Positions 12,770-24,326 of a stretch of 64,000 bases of DNA are shown piece after piece; the first letter of the stretch is position 1; each line of letters starts with the position of its first letter. The translations under genes were made by a program, and so were the position numbers. The stretch lies in NCBI GenBank assembly GCA_026120185.1, contig JANUWF010002200.1:2168001-2232000 (forward strand), in the 5' to 3' direction. The stretch comes from Voacanga thouarsii. Taxonomy: Eukaryota; Streptophyta; Magnoliopsida; Gentianales; Apocynaceae. The notes under the pieces were generated by a model, which searched no databases, was not told the origin of the DNA, and saw only the letters and a list, made by a program, of their open reading frames with translations.

Positions 12770-14765
12770 TCCGATGACTGCTAACCTTAACGAATGGCAG
12801 AGAAACCATAAAGACAATTATGTCGTGCCTTGGCTACTGCTGATTTCTCAGAGAAATAGCCATTTTCTCGTGAAGATTCTGCATAGAATATAGCAACAAC
12901 TATAGAGCTGGGTACTAATATCTCTCGCTCGACTTCTTTTGTTACTTCTCATATCTCTATTAATACTTGTCAAGATATTGTCGTGTTGTTTGAAGATGTT
13001 ACACAATTTATTGAGTGCTATGTTCTTAAGGACAATATTGAACCTCAAGTAGGGTATAGATTTTCTATTCTTGAAAATTTAGTGGTAAAATGAGAAAAAA
13101 AATGGTTAATGTTGGTATTGTTGAAACGTCATCTTTTGTTGTGTACCCCTCTCTTGTTTAAATATTCAAGGAGATTAATACTGAAAAAGCTATTTTTGAT
13201 TCAATAGAGGCATCGAGTAATAAATCTTTGCAGTGTAAAGAGGATTTTTCTGAGTTTTACCAAATGCATCTCTAGATCACATATACACTGTTGATCCTAT
13301 GCTAGTACATGCCCTTAATTCATATCTGTTTCTTGGTTAATTGCAAAGTGTTTTAGAAAGAAGAGAGAAACTATTCTTGGCAATAGAGAAGTATGAAGTT
13401 GATTATGGTAATATAGGAACATCAGTTCAACAAACTTCAACTACATAATAGTTGTGGAAAGAGATTGATGATGATTCTGTTAGTTCTGACTCTTAAAGTA
13501 AGGATGGACTTGGTCACGAACAAGACAAGGGAAAGACCATCCTTGAAGCAGTGGCACCTAATGTGGAGTCTAAGAATGAGGTAGAAGTTGTAAATGTGAA
13601 GAAGGGAGCAACAAAAAGAAAGACTAGACAATCTAGCCAGAAGAAAGAAGAGCCTATCAAGAAAGCAAAAACTCAACAAAATATTGTTGAGTTACACAAA
13701 TTTTGTAATGATACAAGTGAAGGACAATCTCATGTCATTTCCAGTATAGGTGTATTGGAAAGGAATATTGCCTTGTTAAAGTTTAACCATCTTGGCCTAT
13801 GTGAAGCTTTATTGGATGCAAGTCTGTTGGCAACAATAGATTACGTTGAAGAGTACAAAGATGCTCTGGTAAGGGAATTCTATGCCAATCTAAAGACAAT
13901 AATTATAAGCAGCAAAGCCCCATTTTATCAATATGTTTTTGTACGAGGAGCTTTAATCACATTCACCCCATCTTTATCAATGATATTTGAGATTCTATAT
14001 TTAAATAAGACAGAAGATCTAGGTGATGAAGTTGATCTAGAATATATGTGCAAGGTTCTAACCAATGGCACAGTTAGTAGTTGGCCTGAAAATGGCTATC
14101 TTAAATCCTCACAGTTGACAAGATTTTACTTCTCACTTTATAAAATCTCTTGTTACAACTGGATGCTCGCTAACAATGTCTCCATTTTATTAAAGAAGAG
14201 AGCAGTTCTACTGTACAAGATAGTGGAAAAAATGCCATTTAACTGCGGTGATCCTATTTTTTAAGAGATTGTTCATTATACTGATCTTTCTTCTACCAGT
14301 ACTCTGTTGCTTCCATATCCCTACCTGCTGACTAAGTATCTACGACCTTGCCCAAGTCATGTTCAGTTGTCCTTTGAAACAATTGTCAACGACTTGAAGG
14401 CTCTGCGTCCGCATTTGAAAAAGCCATTTGTGTTGAAAATTCTACAGCTACACTGACACCCCTAAGGAAATCCTCTAGACTTGAAGGCTAAACTTCTATA
14501 AAATCTATTAGTGTTCTATTTAGTGTTGTCAAGCCTCTATCCTCATAACTAACTAGTCGATCCTATATTATTGATCATCTTCAACGTCTTCAAGTCTCTA
14601 TTGATTCTCTTACTTCTCAGGTTCATGTCTTACTCAAAGAGGTTTACCAAGTGTGAGATGATCAGAGGACTTTATACAACATTCTCACTCGCTCTAACTA
14701 ATCTTATCCTTGATACTCTTTGGCTCCGTTTACTACGAAAAAGGGGAGTGTTTGTTTTTAGTGTT
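12770..14765 (+). pseudogene. Env-like third ORF of copia A (Sirevirus ORF3)
   Basis: Lies between the pol stop and the 3' LTR, where Sireviruses carry an extra ORF of unproven function often called env-like. The first part (12770-13550) is broken by stops. The longest open stretch, 13551-14264 (237 codons), begins with a Lys/Glu-rich basic segment. It continues into a domain I recognise as the 'putative plant transposon protein' family: VRGALITFTPS at the position of the VRGkxVxFt motif, then a YKISCYNWMLANNVS block matching the family's NW-L-tkHvS motif. After the stop at 14262-14264 the frame continues with LLPYPYLLTKYLR, the family's LPFPSLIceLcr motif. Retroviral-type signal peptide and membrane segments are not evident in what remains open. 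It is a decayed copy. Confidence 0.72.
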
Positions 14766-15127
14766 GGACCTACCTAATGTTGATGTTGTTTTTTATCAGG
14801 ATGTTTCACGGATATTTTGTTTCTTGCTTATTGCACTGCTACATTATGGCTATAATAGTAATTAGGCTGCTTGCCTTCTTGGGATTCTACTTTTGGATAT
14901 TGTTATCTGCTACTGCTACATCTAAATCTGCTATAGCTATATTTCTGAGCTAGTGACTCTATGCTAATTAGATATTATGTTGCTATTATGTTAGTCACTA
15001 CTTGATATTCTCATGTTATTTGTCTTTCGTGATTGGATGTACTTGCTATTTCTACAATGACGAAACTTCAATGAAGACACAGCGAATGACAATTAGGATT
15101 TAGAAGCTATTTTGCGTCAAACAATGC

Positions 15128-15140
15128 CAAAAAGGGAGAT
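15128..15140 (+). other. Polypurine tract of copia A
   Basis: AAAAAGGGAGAT abuts the TG of the 3' LTR, the expected plus-strand priming site. Confidence 0.8.
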
Positions 15141-15411
15141 TGTTGACGATATGTATTGTGATGTCTATTAGTGATTGGTACAATTTGATGTCAACTGAAT
15201 TAGTTTTAAAATCAGAATCTATCGTGAGATCTTGTTAGATTATTTACCCAAGATTCTGCGTATATTTGCAAGCACAGCGAGTAGAGAATCTTTGAGAAAA
15301 ATCAGGATGGAAACAGTAACATAGTGGAACTGTGAAACTGCATATGCATATTTCAACAGTTTTCTAGATCACGTAAATAACAGGTTTTTGAGTTAATACA
15401 CACACACACAA

Positions 15412-15455
<44 letters not shown>

Positions 15456-15974
15456 ATGAACTCGAAAGAGTTGGTGAGTGGTTGAGCAAGAAAAAAATCT
15501 AAGTAGTCTGTTTGCTATTACTTGTACAGATTGTGTAAGGTAAAGAGATGCTCATGAAATTATATTAAGTAGATCAGTATTAAATAAATGATTTTTGTAT
15601 GCTTTAAGAGGGTCCAATGCATGCAATTTATTGAAAGTTTTCTATTGTTCTTGTGAAAGCATGCATCAGTGATTCAAGCCGTATCGGCTATAATTATTCT
15701 ATGTTTATTAAAGGTGCTTGGATCGTTTTTTATTATCAAAGTTCAAAACTTTTTTGGTGGGGAGGTTATTGATGTCAAACGAGAACTCGTTGAGTTGCAC
15801 CAACAATGATTGAAAGGTGTTCAATTCATGAAGTTAAGTGCAATAAAGGTTGTCCGTGAATTTGACAAATGAACACTGTTGTTTATATTCTATCAAAGTC
15901 CACCAAGCTTCACTTGGTGTATGAGATAAGTTTTTAGTAAAGCTTTTTACTGGTATAGGACCCGTAGATGTAGG
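15141..15974 (+). repeat. 3' LTR of copia A, first part
   Basis: Begins TGTTGACG and is collinear with 1785-2620, including the TA microsatellite. It is interrupted at 15974/15975 by copia B. Its last five bases, gtagg, are the left target-site duplication of copia B. Confidence 0.9.
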
Positions 15975-16369
15975 TATTAACAGTGTAAGTCTGCGAAGTG
16001 ATAAGGAGTTAAACAAATAATGGAATGATAAGGATGATAGCAAACTCACGGATGTAGCATAGGAAACATGGTTGGTGACAAAGACTTCTAAGAGTAAACA
16101 ATTTCATAAGTAAATGGTAATTTAGTGGAAAGCAAATACAGCTACTCTACTTGATAGCTACTCAGCTACTTGATAGTTGTATTTAATATCTATCTAGTAT
16201 CTTCTATCAGTATTTTTTGTTTATCTTATGCATATAGTAGTCTATATATACAGCCTTCCTGGGTGTTATAATAGGTAAGGAGAATAGCAAGATTCCAAAC
16301 ATGAATAAAACAAGCATGATTTTTTCTTTCATAGTTTTCTTTCCTTTCCTAAAATTCTATCTTTTCTCT
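15975..16369 (+). repeat. 5' LTR of copia B (395 bp)
   Basis: Starts TATTAACAG and ends CTTTTCTCT. It is followed immediately by a degenerate primer-binding site. Confidence 0.9.
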
Positions 16370-16382
16370 TAGTATTAGAGCC
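16370..16382 (+). other. Primer-binding site of copia B
   Basis: TAGTATTAGAGCC matches the initiator-methionine consensus TGGTATCAGAGCC with two changes, both G-to-A or C-to-T transitions. Confidence 0.75.
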
Positions 16383-16413
16383 ATTTTCGGTCCTATCTCT
16401 TATTTTAGTTTCC

Positions 16414-17440
16414 ATGACTTCATTATCTTTGAATAACTTCATTATCTTTGAATGTTGGAAACTTTGTCACACTTAAGCTCACACAAGCCAACTTTCTGTT
16501 ACGGAAAGAACAAGTGTTATGGTTAACAGAGAGCCAAGATTTGGTAGGTCATTTCACCAATTCCAACAAAATATACTACTTCAGGTTCAAACATCACAGA
16601 TACAAAAATAATACCCCACAGTTGGCATAAGAATTCATTACTTAGCAAAAGTCTGATCGTCTTCTCTGGTTGGATTATCGGAACTCTCTCGAAAGAAGCT
16701 CTTGGACTTGTCATTTGTTTAGACATGACACATGCAATCTGGGTAGTATTAAATGATGCTTATGCACAAAACTCTCAAAAGCGCGAATTCACACTACGAC
16801 AACAATTGACTTGCCTTCGTAAGGATGATAACAAGACTGTAGGAGATCACATACGCATCTTTAAAGGTTTGTGTGATAATCTTGCTGCTATTGGAAAGCC
16901 TATACCAGATAAAAAAAAAGTCTCTTGCCTTCTCACAAGTCTTGGTCCACAATATGAAACTTTTACAACCACAATGTTGAAACCTCCAAGGCCAACCTAC
17001 TCTGAGTTGATTTCGCACCTACAGAATCTTTATCAATGTCGTAGCTAGTTTTTAAATGAATCAAATGTGTCTTTTCCTCAACTCACTCCATATTTAGCTT
17101 TCTATAGCCAGCAATAGAAACATTCTCATAGTATCACTTCAAGAAATCGCAATAGTAACTTTACTTCCTCAGATCATAGATTCCAAACACAATAGTTTTG
17201 AAATCAACATCAAAGTCATTTAGAAAACTCAACACCAACTACACAGCAACAACAACGGTTACCACCTTCAGGAGAATATAGTATGACAGCAGTAGAGCGA
17301 GATCTGTATCGAAATGATACCTATCAATACTGTGAGAAACCAGGTCATATTGCCAAGATTTGCTGGTGGATACCCGAAAAAACATCTCAAAATGTTGCTA
17401 TCCTACAAGTTCTTGCAACATTTACTTTAGATAACTCATG
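16414..17440 (+). pseudogene. copia B gag, decayed
   Basis: Copia capsid polyprotein. KLTQANFLLRKEQV near 16470 fits the 'KLtq-NfllW' gag start, with the Trp changed. The open segment 16725-17048 carries the gag core, including the DHIRIFKGLCDNLAAIG stretch. The zinc knuckle at about 17320-17365 reads YQYCEKPGHIAKICW, so the first cysteine of CCHC is replaced by tyrosine. Stops occur at 17045 and elsewhere. Confidence 0.78.
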
Positions 17441-20363
17441 GTCAAAACAGAATGGACTTCTGATACAGGAGCTTCAAATTACATGACACGGAAGCAAGGT
17501 ATACTGATTAATATTCATAAATATTCTGGATCTGATTTAATCATAAATGGAGATGGCTCTTCTATACCTATAACATGTATTAGTGATTCTTATGTTAAAC
17601 AAAGGGAAAGATCCTTCCCCCTTCATGATGTCCTCTTAATTTCAATTTTTTTTTAAAAAAAAAATTACTTTCAATAAGTCAATTAACCTCCCAGTTTCCT
17701 GTTAATTGTGAATTTTTTTATGTTGATTTTTGTATAAAGGAACGAATGATAGGACATCCGTTAATAAGAAGGAAAAGAAAGGATGATCTGTACACTTTAT
17801 CAGATGTACCAGAAGCACATTTCTCTCATCGTTTCAAATCTGGCACTGCAGATATTTGGCATCAATGCTTAGGCCACCCTCACACTTCAGCTGTTCAGTT
17901 GTTATACAATAAAGGATTAATTGATGTTACGGGTCCTTTACGGAATAAACATTTATGTGATAGTTGTCAATTAGGCAAACTAAGTAAACTACTTTTGCTC
18001 TGTTGGAACATACCAGTTCCAGTATTTTTGATAAAATTTATTGTTATTTGTAGGGACCTGCTCCAGTTTTATCTATTGGTAAGTTTCAGTTTTATGTATG
18101 TTTAGTTGATGATTTTTCAAAGTATACTTGGATTATTCCGTTGAAACACAAATCAGATTTTTTTGCTACCTATTTAGAATTTGAACAATATGTTGAAAGA
18201 TAATTCCATAAAATAATTAAAATATGTCACTCCGATAGTGGAGGAGAATTTGTTAACTCTGTACTGTCCTCACACTTTCTGGCAACAGGGGTTATTCATC
18301 AGATTTATTACCCCTATACTCCAGAGCAAATAGGTATGGTTGAACAAAGGTGCTGAATTATACGCGAACTCGGTTTGACAATGCTGTTCCATAGTCATGC
18401 ACCTCTTTTCTTATGGGTGGAAGCCTTTACCACAGCTGTTTTTCTTATCAATCGTTTACCATCTTCATCTCTTTGGTTTAATACTCCTTATTTCCTGTTA
18501 CATAGAACTCATCCTGACTATAGATCACTTTGCATTTTTTGTTCTAAATGTTTTCCATATGCATAGGATACAAGAAGTCATAAATTTGACCCTAAAACTA
18601 TATTGTATGTTTTTGTAGGATACAGTGACAAGCATAAGGGATACAAGTGCTTTCATTTGCCTAGTCGCAAGTTTTTCATTTCTCGTCATGTTATTTTTTA
18701 TGAGACTATATTCCCATTTAAATATTCATCGTCTTCTCTTCCTACATCACATGTTCTTAATATATTTAATTCTTGGTTGCCTTTTTCTAACATAGTTCCT
18801 AACTCAGGTCGGCCTTCACAAGTAACTGGGTCCCTAAACTCTATTCCTTTACCACCTATTAATATTCATCCTTCCCCGTCTATATCATCTTCACCATACC
18901 CCTATGACGGACAATGTTGGGGTTGCATTTGATAGCCCGTCTTCTATCGTGCCTGCGTTCAACCCTAATCTACATCTTGCATAAGAGGCTGCATCAGCAC
19001 CCCTTCCTTCTAGAACCACAACACAGTTCCCTGAAGCACCAAGTACTCATCCCATGATAACTCGATCCAAACTTGAAATTGTTAAACTAAATCCTAAATA
19101 CGCCTTGTCAGTACAGTTATGTGCTCCAATACCTCTTAAACCCCAGATCGTAAAATCACCCCTAGCATATCCTGGATGGAAAGTTGCTATGCTTGATTAA
19201 CTTACTGCACTATATCAAAATGAAATATGGCAATTAGTTCCCTGCACTCCTGATATGCATGTAATTAGCTCCAAATTGGTTTTTAAGTCCAAGCTCAAAC
19301 CTAATAGAACACTAGATCGTCTTAAAGCATGATTAGTTGCTAAGGGATATCATCAAATTGATAGTATTGACTACACAGAGACGTTCTTTCCTATAATAAA
19401 ACCAGATACAATTCGACTAATCTTGACTATTGTTCTTGTGAAATATTGGCCCATTCGCCAACTCAATGTCAAGAATGCTTTTTTTACATGGCCACAACGT
19501 TGAAGATATATATATGGAACAACTACCAGAGATGGCTGATTTCCAAAAACACCTACGCATGTCTGTAAGCTCCAACGTGCTCTGAATGGATTCAAACAAA
19601 CCCCTCGTGCTTGGTTCGATAGACTCAGTGACTTTCTTATGTCCTATGGGTTTTTTTTATATTGTGGCTGATCCTTCTCTTTTTATTTTCCATTCTACCC
19701 GCAGTTTACTTGTCTTACTCTTTTACATTGATGATATCATTCTTATAGGGTTATCTATGGAGCTTGTTACCTTTTTTATTCAAATCTTAAGTTGTAAGTT
19801 CTCTATGAAAGATTTAGGATTGGTTCATCACTTTCTTAGTGTGGAGGTCTCCACCACAGCCGATAGGCTCCATCTGTCACAATCCCATTATGCGGTCACT
19901 ATTCGTGAACGATCTGCTATGCTTCACTACAAGCCTATGCCTACGCCTTTAGAGGCCAAGCACCAACTTGTGCCAGATACTACACCTCTTGTAGATCCAC
20001 GTCACTTTTGTGGCATTGTTGGTGCACTCCCTTATGTCACTTTCACATGCCCAGATCTCTCCTACTGTGTTAACTATGTTTCCCAGTTCATGCATAAGCC
20101 TACCATTGCTCATTTACGATTGGCTCACCGAATCTTTCGCTATTTGAAAGGAACAATCGATACTGGTATATATCTCAATGCCAATACAACTCTTGACTTA
20201 TCTGCCTTCTTTGATGTGGATTGGGCTGGCTGCCCTACTACACGGTAGTCTACCACAGGGTATTGCACTTTTCTTAGCACCAATATCATTTCTTGGTGTG
20301 CAAAGAAACAACATACATTTCTTGTTCTAGTACTGAAGTCTAGTATCGTGCTATGGCTAACAC

Positions 20364-20550
20364 TGTGATACCCCAACCCCATATGGGATTGGGATAAGAA
20401 GTGTGAATGGTATATAAGAATGGGCCTAAGTACCCATTGTCAACTTGGGATATCCATTTTACTCCAACGTGGACGGCGACCAAGTAGTTGACCGTGGGTG
20501 CTGCCATGCCCATAGTCACACTCTCGGGTCCACGGGCACAAGACGTGACA
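20364..20550 (+). repeat. 5' LTR of the TRIM (187 bp)
   Basis: TG...CA ends. It contains a TATATAAG motif near 20411, a possible promoter. Confidence 0.9.
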
Positions 20551-20828
20551 TTTGGTATCAGAGTAGGTAACCAGCCCCCAGTATGAGAACTAAGTGCTAC
20601 ACCATGCGCGGTGGGAGTCACCTCTAGAATCCTATTGTCAACTTGGGATATCCATTTTGGCCCAGCGAGGACGGTGACCAAGTAGTTGACCGTGGGTGCT
20701 GCCAGGCCTATAGTCGCGCTCCCGGGTCCGCGGGTACGAGACGTGACATTTGGTATCAGAGCGGGTAACCAGCCCCCGGTATGAGAACTAAGTGCTACAC
20801 CATGTGCGGTGGGAACCACCTCTAGAAT
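20433..20828 (+). repeat. Internal tandem duplication of the TRIM, period ~198 bp
   Basis: The unit from 'attgtcaacttggga' in the LTR through the primer-binding site to 'cctctagaatcc' is present twice (about 20433-20630 and 20631-20828), with scattered transitions between copies. The second unit carries its own primer-binding site (TGGTATCAGAGC, about 20751) and an LTR copy lacking its first ~70 bases. Confidence 0.9.
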
Positions 20829-20909
20829 CCCATGCCGTTTGGTTGGTCCTGGGTTTGGCCCCTAAAGTATGGGCACAGCGAGGACGCTTGGGCCTAAAGG
20901 AGGGATGAA

Positions 20910-21096
20910 TGTGATACCCCAATCTCATATAGGATTGGAATGAGAAGTGTGAATGGTATATAAGAATGGGTCTAAGTACCTATTGTCAACTTGGGATATA
21001 CATTTTGGCCCAACGAGGATAGCGGCCAAGTAGTTGACCGTAGGTGTTGCCAAGCCCATAGTCGCACTCCTGGATCCGCGGGCATGGGACGTGACA
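20910..21096 (+). repeat. 3' LTR of the TRIM (187 bp)
   Basis: Same length and ends as 20364-20550, with multiple substitutions. Confidence 0.9.
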
Positions 21097-21407
21097 AACA
21101 CTGTTGTTGAACTTACTTGGCTTACTTATCTTCTTAAGATCTACACATCTCACTCTCATCTCCTTCAGTTCTCTACTGTGATAATATTAGTGTTTTACAT
21201 CTTACTATCAATCTCATCTTTCATGCTCAGAGTAAACACATCGAGTTGAATTACCATTTTGTACGTGAATGAGTTGCCCTTGGATTACTTGTCACTAAGC
21301 ATGTGTCCTTTGCTACATAGGTTGCTGATATATTTACTAAACATGTGTCCAAGGCTAACCTTGCATATTTTCGCAACAAATTGTGCCTTCAGTCGCAGCT
21401 CAGTTTG

Positions 21408-21415
21408 CGGGGGGA
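21408..21415 (+). other. Polypurine tract of copia B
   Basis: A G-rich run (CGGGGGGA) immediately upstream of the 3' LTR. Confidence 0.8.
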
Positions 21416-21806
21416 TATTAACAGTATGAGTTTGCAAAGTGATAAGGAGTTAAACAAATCATGGAGTGATAAGGATGATAGCAAACTCACAAACGTATCA
21501 AAGGAAATATGGTTGGTGACAAGGACTTCTAAGAGTAAACAAATTCCTACGTAAATGGCAATTCAGTAGAAAGCAAACACAGCTAGTCTACTTGATAGCT
21601 ACTTAGCTACTTGATAGTTGTATCTAATATCTATCTGGTTTTTTTTATTAGTTTTTTTTTTCTTATGTACATAGCAGTCTATATATATAGCCTTCTTGAG
21701 TGTTTTAATGGGTGAGGAGAATAGCAAGATTCCAGACGTGAATAAAACAAGCACTATTTTTTCTTTCACGGTTTTCTTTCCTTTCCTGCAATTCTGTCTT
21801 TTCTCT
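21416..21806 (+). repeat. 3' LTR of copia B (391 bp)
   Basis: Collinear with 15975-16369 with the same non-canonical ends. Followed by the right gtagg duplication. Confidence 0.9.
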
Positions 21807-21811
21807 GTAGG

Positions 21812-21936
21812 CTTGTTGTAGTCGCATTAACAATTTGGTATATCTGTTAAACTTTTTATTTATTGTTTGTCAAACTAACGCACTATCACAAGAGAATTTA
21901 ACAACAACACATGAAATTGACAAGTCAAATCTTACA
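21812..21936 (+). repeat. 3' LTR of copia A, remaining part
   Basis: Collinear with about 2623-2753 of the 5' LTR and ends CTTACA. It is followed by the right aaata duplication at 21937-21941. Confidence 0.88.
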
Positions 21937-21941
21937 AAATA

Positions 21942-24326
21942 AAACAAAGAAATTTTTTAATTTCATTTTAACTATTATTTCCAAGAGGACTAAGAAAAAA
22001 TCGACTTTTATTTTTAACATGGTGTGCTAACTAACAGAAAATTGGGAAATTAATAATAAAAGGAAAGAGAAAAGATGAAGGAATAAACCTAACTCCCATG
22101 ATCTGAAATTATCCCTTTCTTTCAGTCTGTCATATGATTATTTTTCCACTAATGATAAAGCAAGAAATTAAAGTGACTGAAACCAGTATCATATAATGGC
22201 CCTTTTCTCTCTTTTGGAGAAATAATGCTACTACATCTTTTCAGCTTTAATTTCTCATTGAGGAGTCACTATCCAAAGAGTTTAGAAAGGACACAATTTG
22301 CGATTTGGTTTTAGTGCAGGTATTCAGGAAAGCCAGCCTTTAGTTAACTATAACTTTTTTTTAAATATAAATAAAGAGAACGTAATATAAATCAAACTCA
22401 TAATTTATCACTTAATAACTAATATATATTTCTAATTAATTTATTTATTACCTCATTATTGGTTAATTATATATTCTGATCATTTTTTAACTCAACTTTC
22501 AGTTCACAAATTCATGAAGTTTCACATTCAAAATTGGCAAACTGAAGAATCCAAGATTAATGGACCGATTGGATATAGAAAAATAGTGTAGAATAAGCTT
22601 GAACACGAAAGTTAGAAATTAGAAGACATATATGATATCTCCTACATATATAACTCAAACTCAATACAAATTTGGTTTTTAACCTCTTTATTAACATGCG
22701 AGAAACCAAATATGATATGACTAGTAGTTTTTGAATGTAACTCAAGTTAAAAAGAGGCTTTGAATCAAAACAACGTACAAAGTAGATTAAAGTATAGTAT
22801 TTTAGACCCAAAAGCCAGCTAGGGTTATCGGGGGTTAACAATTTGTATGCCTAAACTAGGATGGACTAATACTAGAAAAGAGCAAAAGACAAAGAAACCA
22901 TCAAAATCTCAACCTTAAAGGCTTTAGCATTACATCTTTTCATGAAAGCAATACTTTTTCAAAAGAGACACCAAAAACAAGGACTCAACCTCTTCACCTA
23001 TGGCTTTAAATCCCCTTAACATCCCCACTATCAAATTCTCTTTACACATCCGAAAAGAGCTTTGCTCTCTTGATGGGATTTCAATTTTCTTGGTCAGCAA
23101 ACAATTCATTACAACCACTAGTGAAATCCCATACAAGCACCATTTGTTTTAGTGCTTATTATAGGCCTATTAATCTTCCCACAAATTCAAAGCAGAAGTC
23201 CATTATTTTTGTTTGCCTTTTTTTTGCATGTAAATTCAATGAGCCAGAGTTTTTCTGTCGACCTTCTTTCTTTTCAAGTATCTTTTTGCTATTTTGCTAC
23301 CAATGTTAAAGAGAGCTTGAAGCCCACAAATTCTTTTTGTTAACCCTTATGTGCTTATTTTGATGACCACTTGTTTCTTATTATTTGATGTTCTTCTTTG
23401 AATTGGGAATATATAATAGAGCACCACAAATAATCAATTAATATTCCTTTATTTATATTTTTTAATTACAAAAGAAAGTAAGTTGCGAAAATAGTTGTTT
23501 TAGAAATTAATATAACATTTTCATTTTTTTGAGAGAATAATTTTTCAATTTCATGTTTCCCTTTCGTAATATTATAGGTTTCTCTTTAGAAATAAAAAAA
23601 AACGCGCCTAAGTTATCTATCCAAAATAAAATTTTCAATTTTCTTAAACAAAAATCAAAAGTGAAAAGCAAACCAAAATATCTAAAGTCAGCATTTGATC
23701 AACAGAAAACTAAAAACAACTCATAGTAGGCAACTAAGAACATACATAATCTAGAATATATAGCATTAACTAAGAATATACATAATCTAGCTTATATAAC
23801 ACTATTGTTACACACAACACACATTTGAAGTTATCCCAAGTTGGTGTTTTTTTTTTTTTTTTTCCTTTTAAGGGTCTCCAAATTAATGTTATTACTTTAT
23901 TATAAAAATATATTTTCCATCCAATTAAACACACAGTTAACAAAAGGACCCACACTTGAGGGGGCCCACAATATATTGCAATTATACCAGATCACTATTG
24001 TACCTGCTCCAGGTTGTCAAACAAAAGGGGATTCATCTCCTAATTTCAGATTTTCAAGTAATTATTTAAAGTTTAAACACAAATTACAAATGCTAAATTT
24101 ATTTGGAACAGAACTAGAAATCTGAAAATTCACTACACAAAATTACAAAATTACCTATTCGCCTTCCCTTTTTTTTTTTTTTTCATTTTGACCACCTGAT
24201 GTTACCCTAATCTCTCATATCACCTATATACATTGCAAAAAGGATTTCCCTCATAATTAATTAAGCTTACACAAGTGGTATAAGCAAAGTGTAAACCACA
24301 AAATCCCATACATCCATAAAGTCCCT
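21942..24326. other. Gene-poor flank, 3' of the HIPP gene
   Basis: AT-rich with poly(T) runs (for example 23847-23864 and 24171-24183). Open frames are short and unlike known proteins. The last ~200 bases should include the HIPP 3' UTR, but I cannot place its polyadenylation site. Confidence 0.5.

Larger units (their letters stand above)
20364..21096 (+). mobile_element. TRIM (terminal-repeat retrotransposon in miniature) in copia B RNase H
   Basis: Two 187-bp LTRs (20364-20550 and 20910-21096) start TGTGATACCCCAA and end ACGTGACA. They are flanked by the 5-bp duplication aacac (20359-20363 and 21097-21101). A primer-binding site (TGGTATCAGAG, 20553) follows the first LTR, and a purine-rich tract (aaaggagggatgaa, about 20896) precedes the second. 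It is 733 bp in total with no coding capacity, which defines a TRIM. It is not Cassandra, because no 5S rRNA-like segment is seen. Excising it with one aacac restores the RNase H reading frame. The internal region contains an extra partial LTR copy. Confidence 0.9.
17441..21407 (+). pseudogene. copia B pol, decayed and split by a TRIM
   Basis: Domains in order: protease DTGASNYMT at about 17456, the integrase zinc region WHQCLGHPH to CDSCQLGK at 17855-17985, and the integrase core with VDDFSKYTW (about 18103) and HSDSGGEF (about 18230). After these come GYSDKHKGYKCF at 18608, reverse transcriptase [17 protein letters not shown] at about 19340 and its catalytic YIDDIILIG at about 19725. RNase H runs from about 20200 and is broken after YRAMANT by the TRIM, then resumes VVELTWLTYLLK at about 21105. 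At least six stops or frameshifts are visible. Confidence 0.85.
15975..21806 (+). mobile_element. Ty1/copia retrotransposon (copia B) inside the 3' LTR of copia A
   Basis: LTRs at 15975-16369 and 21416-21806 are flanked by the 5-bp duplication gtagg (15970-15974 and 21807-21811). Without the TRIM at 20364-21096 it is about 5.1 kb, a typical compact copia size. The LTR ends are unusual: both start TATTAACAG and end TTCTCT rather than TG...CA. The two LTRs differ at roughly 45 of ~393 positions by eye, so it is old, yet it is younger than copia A, whose LTR it splits. The short LTRs and the gag style (KLTQANFLL) suggest the Ale/Retrofit lineage, as inference only. Confidence 0.9.

Noticed and set aside
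20340..20819. 159-codon minus-strand ORF with two near-identical protein halves
   Set aside because: It lies entirely over the TRIM and its internal tandem duplication. The protein repeat is a by-product of the DNA repeat.
20364..21096. Possibility that the TRIM is a Cassandra element
   Set aside because: Cassandra LTRs carry a 5S rRNA-like segment with Pol III promoter boxes. I see none here.
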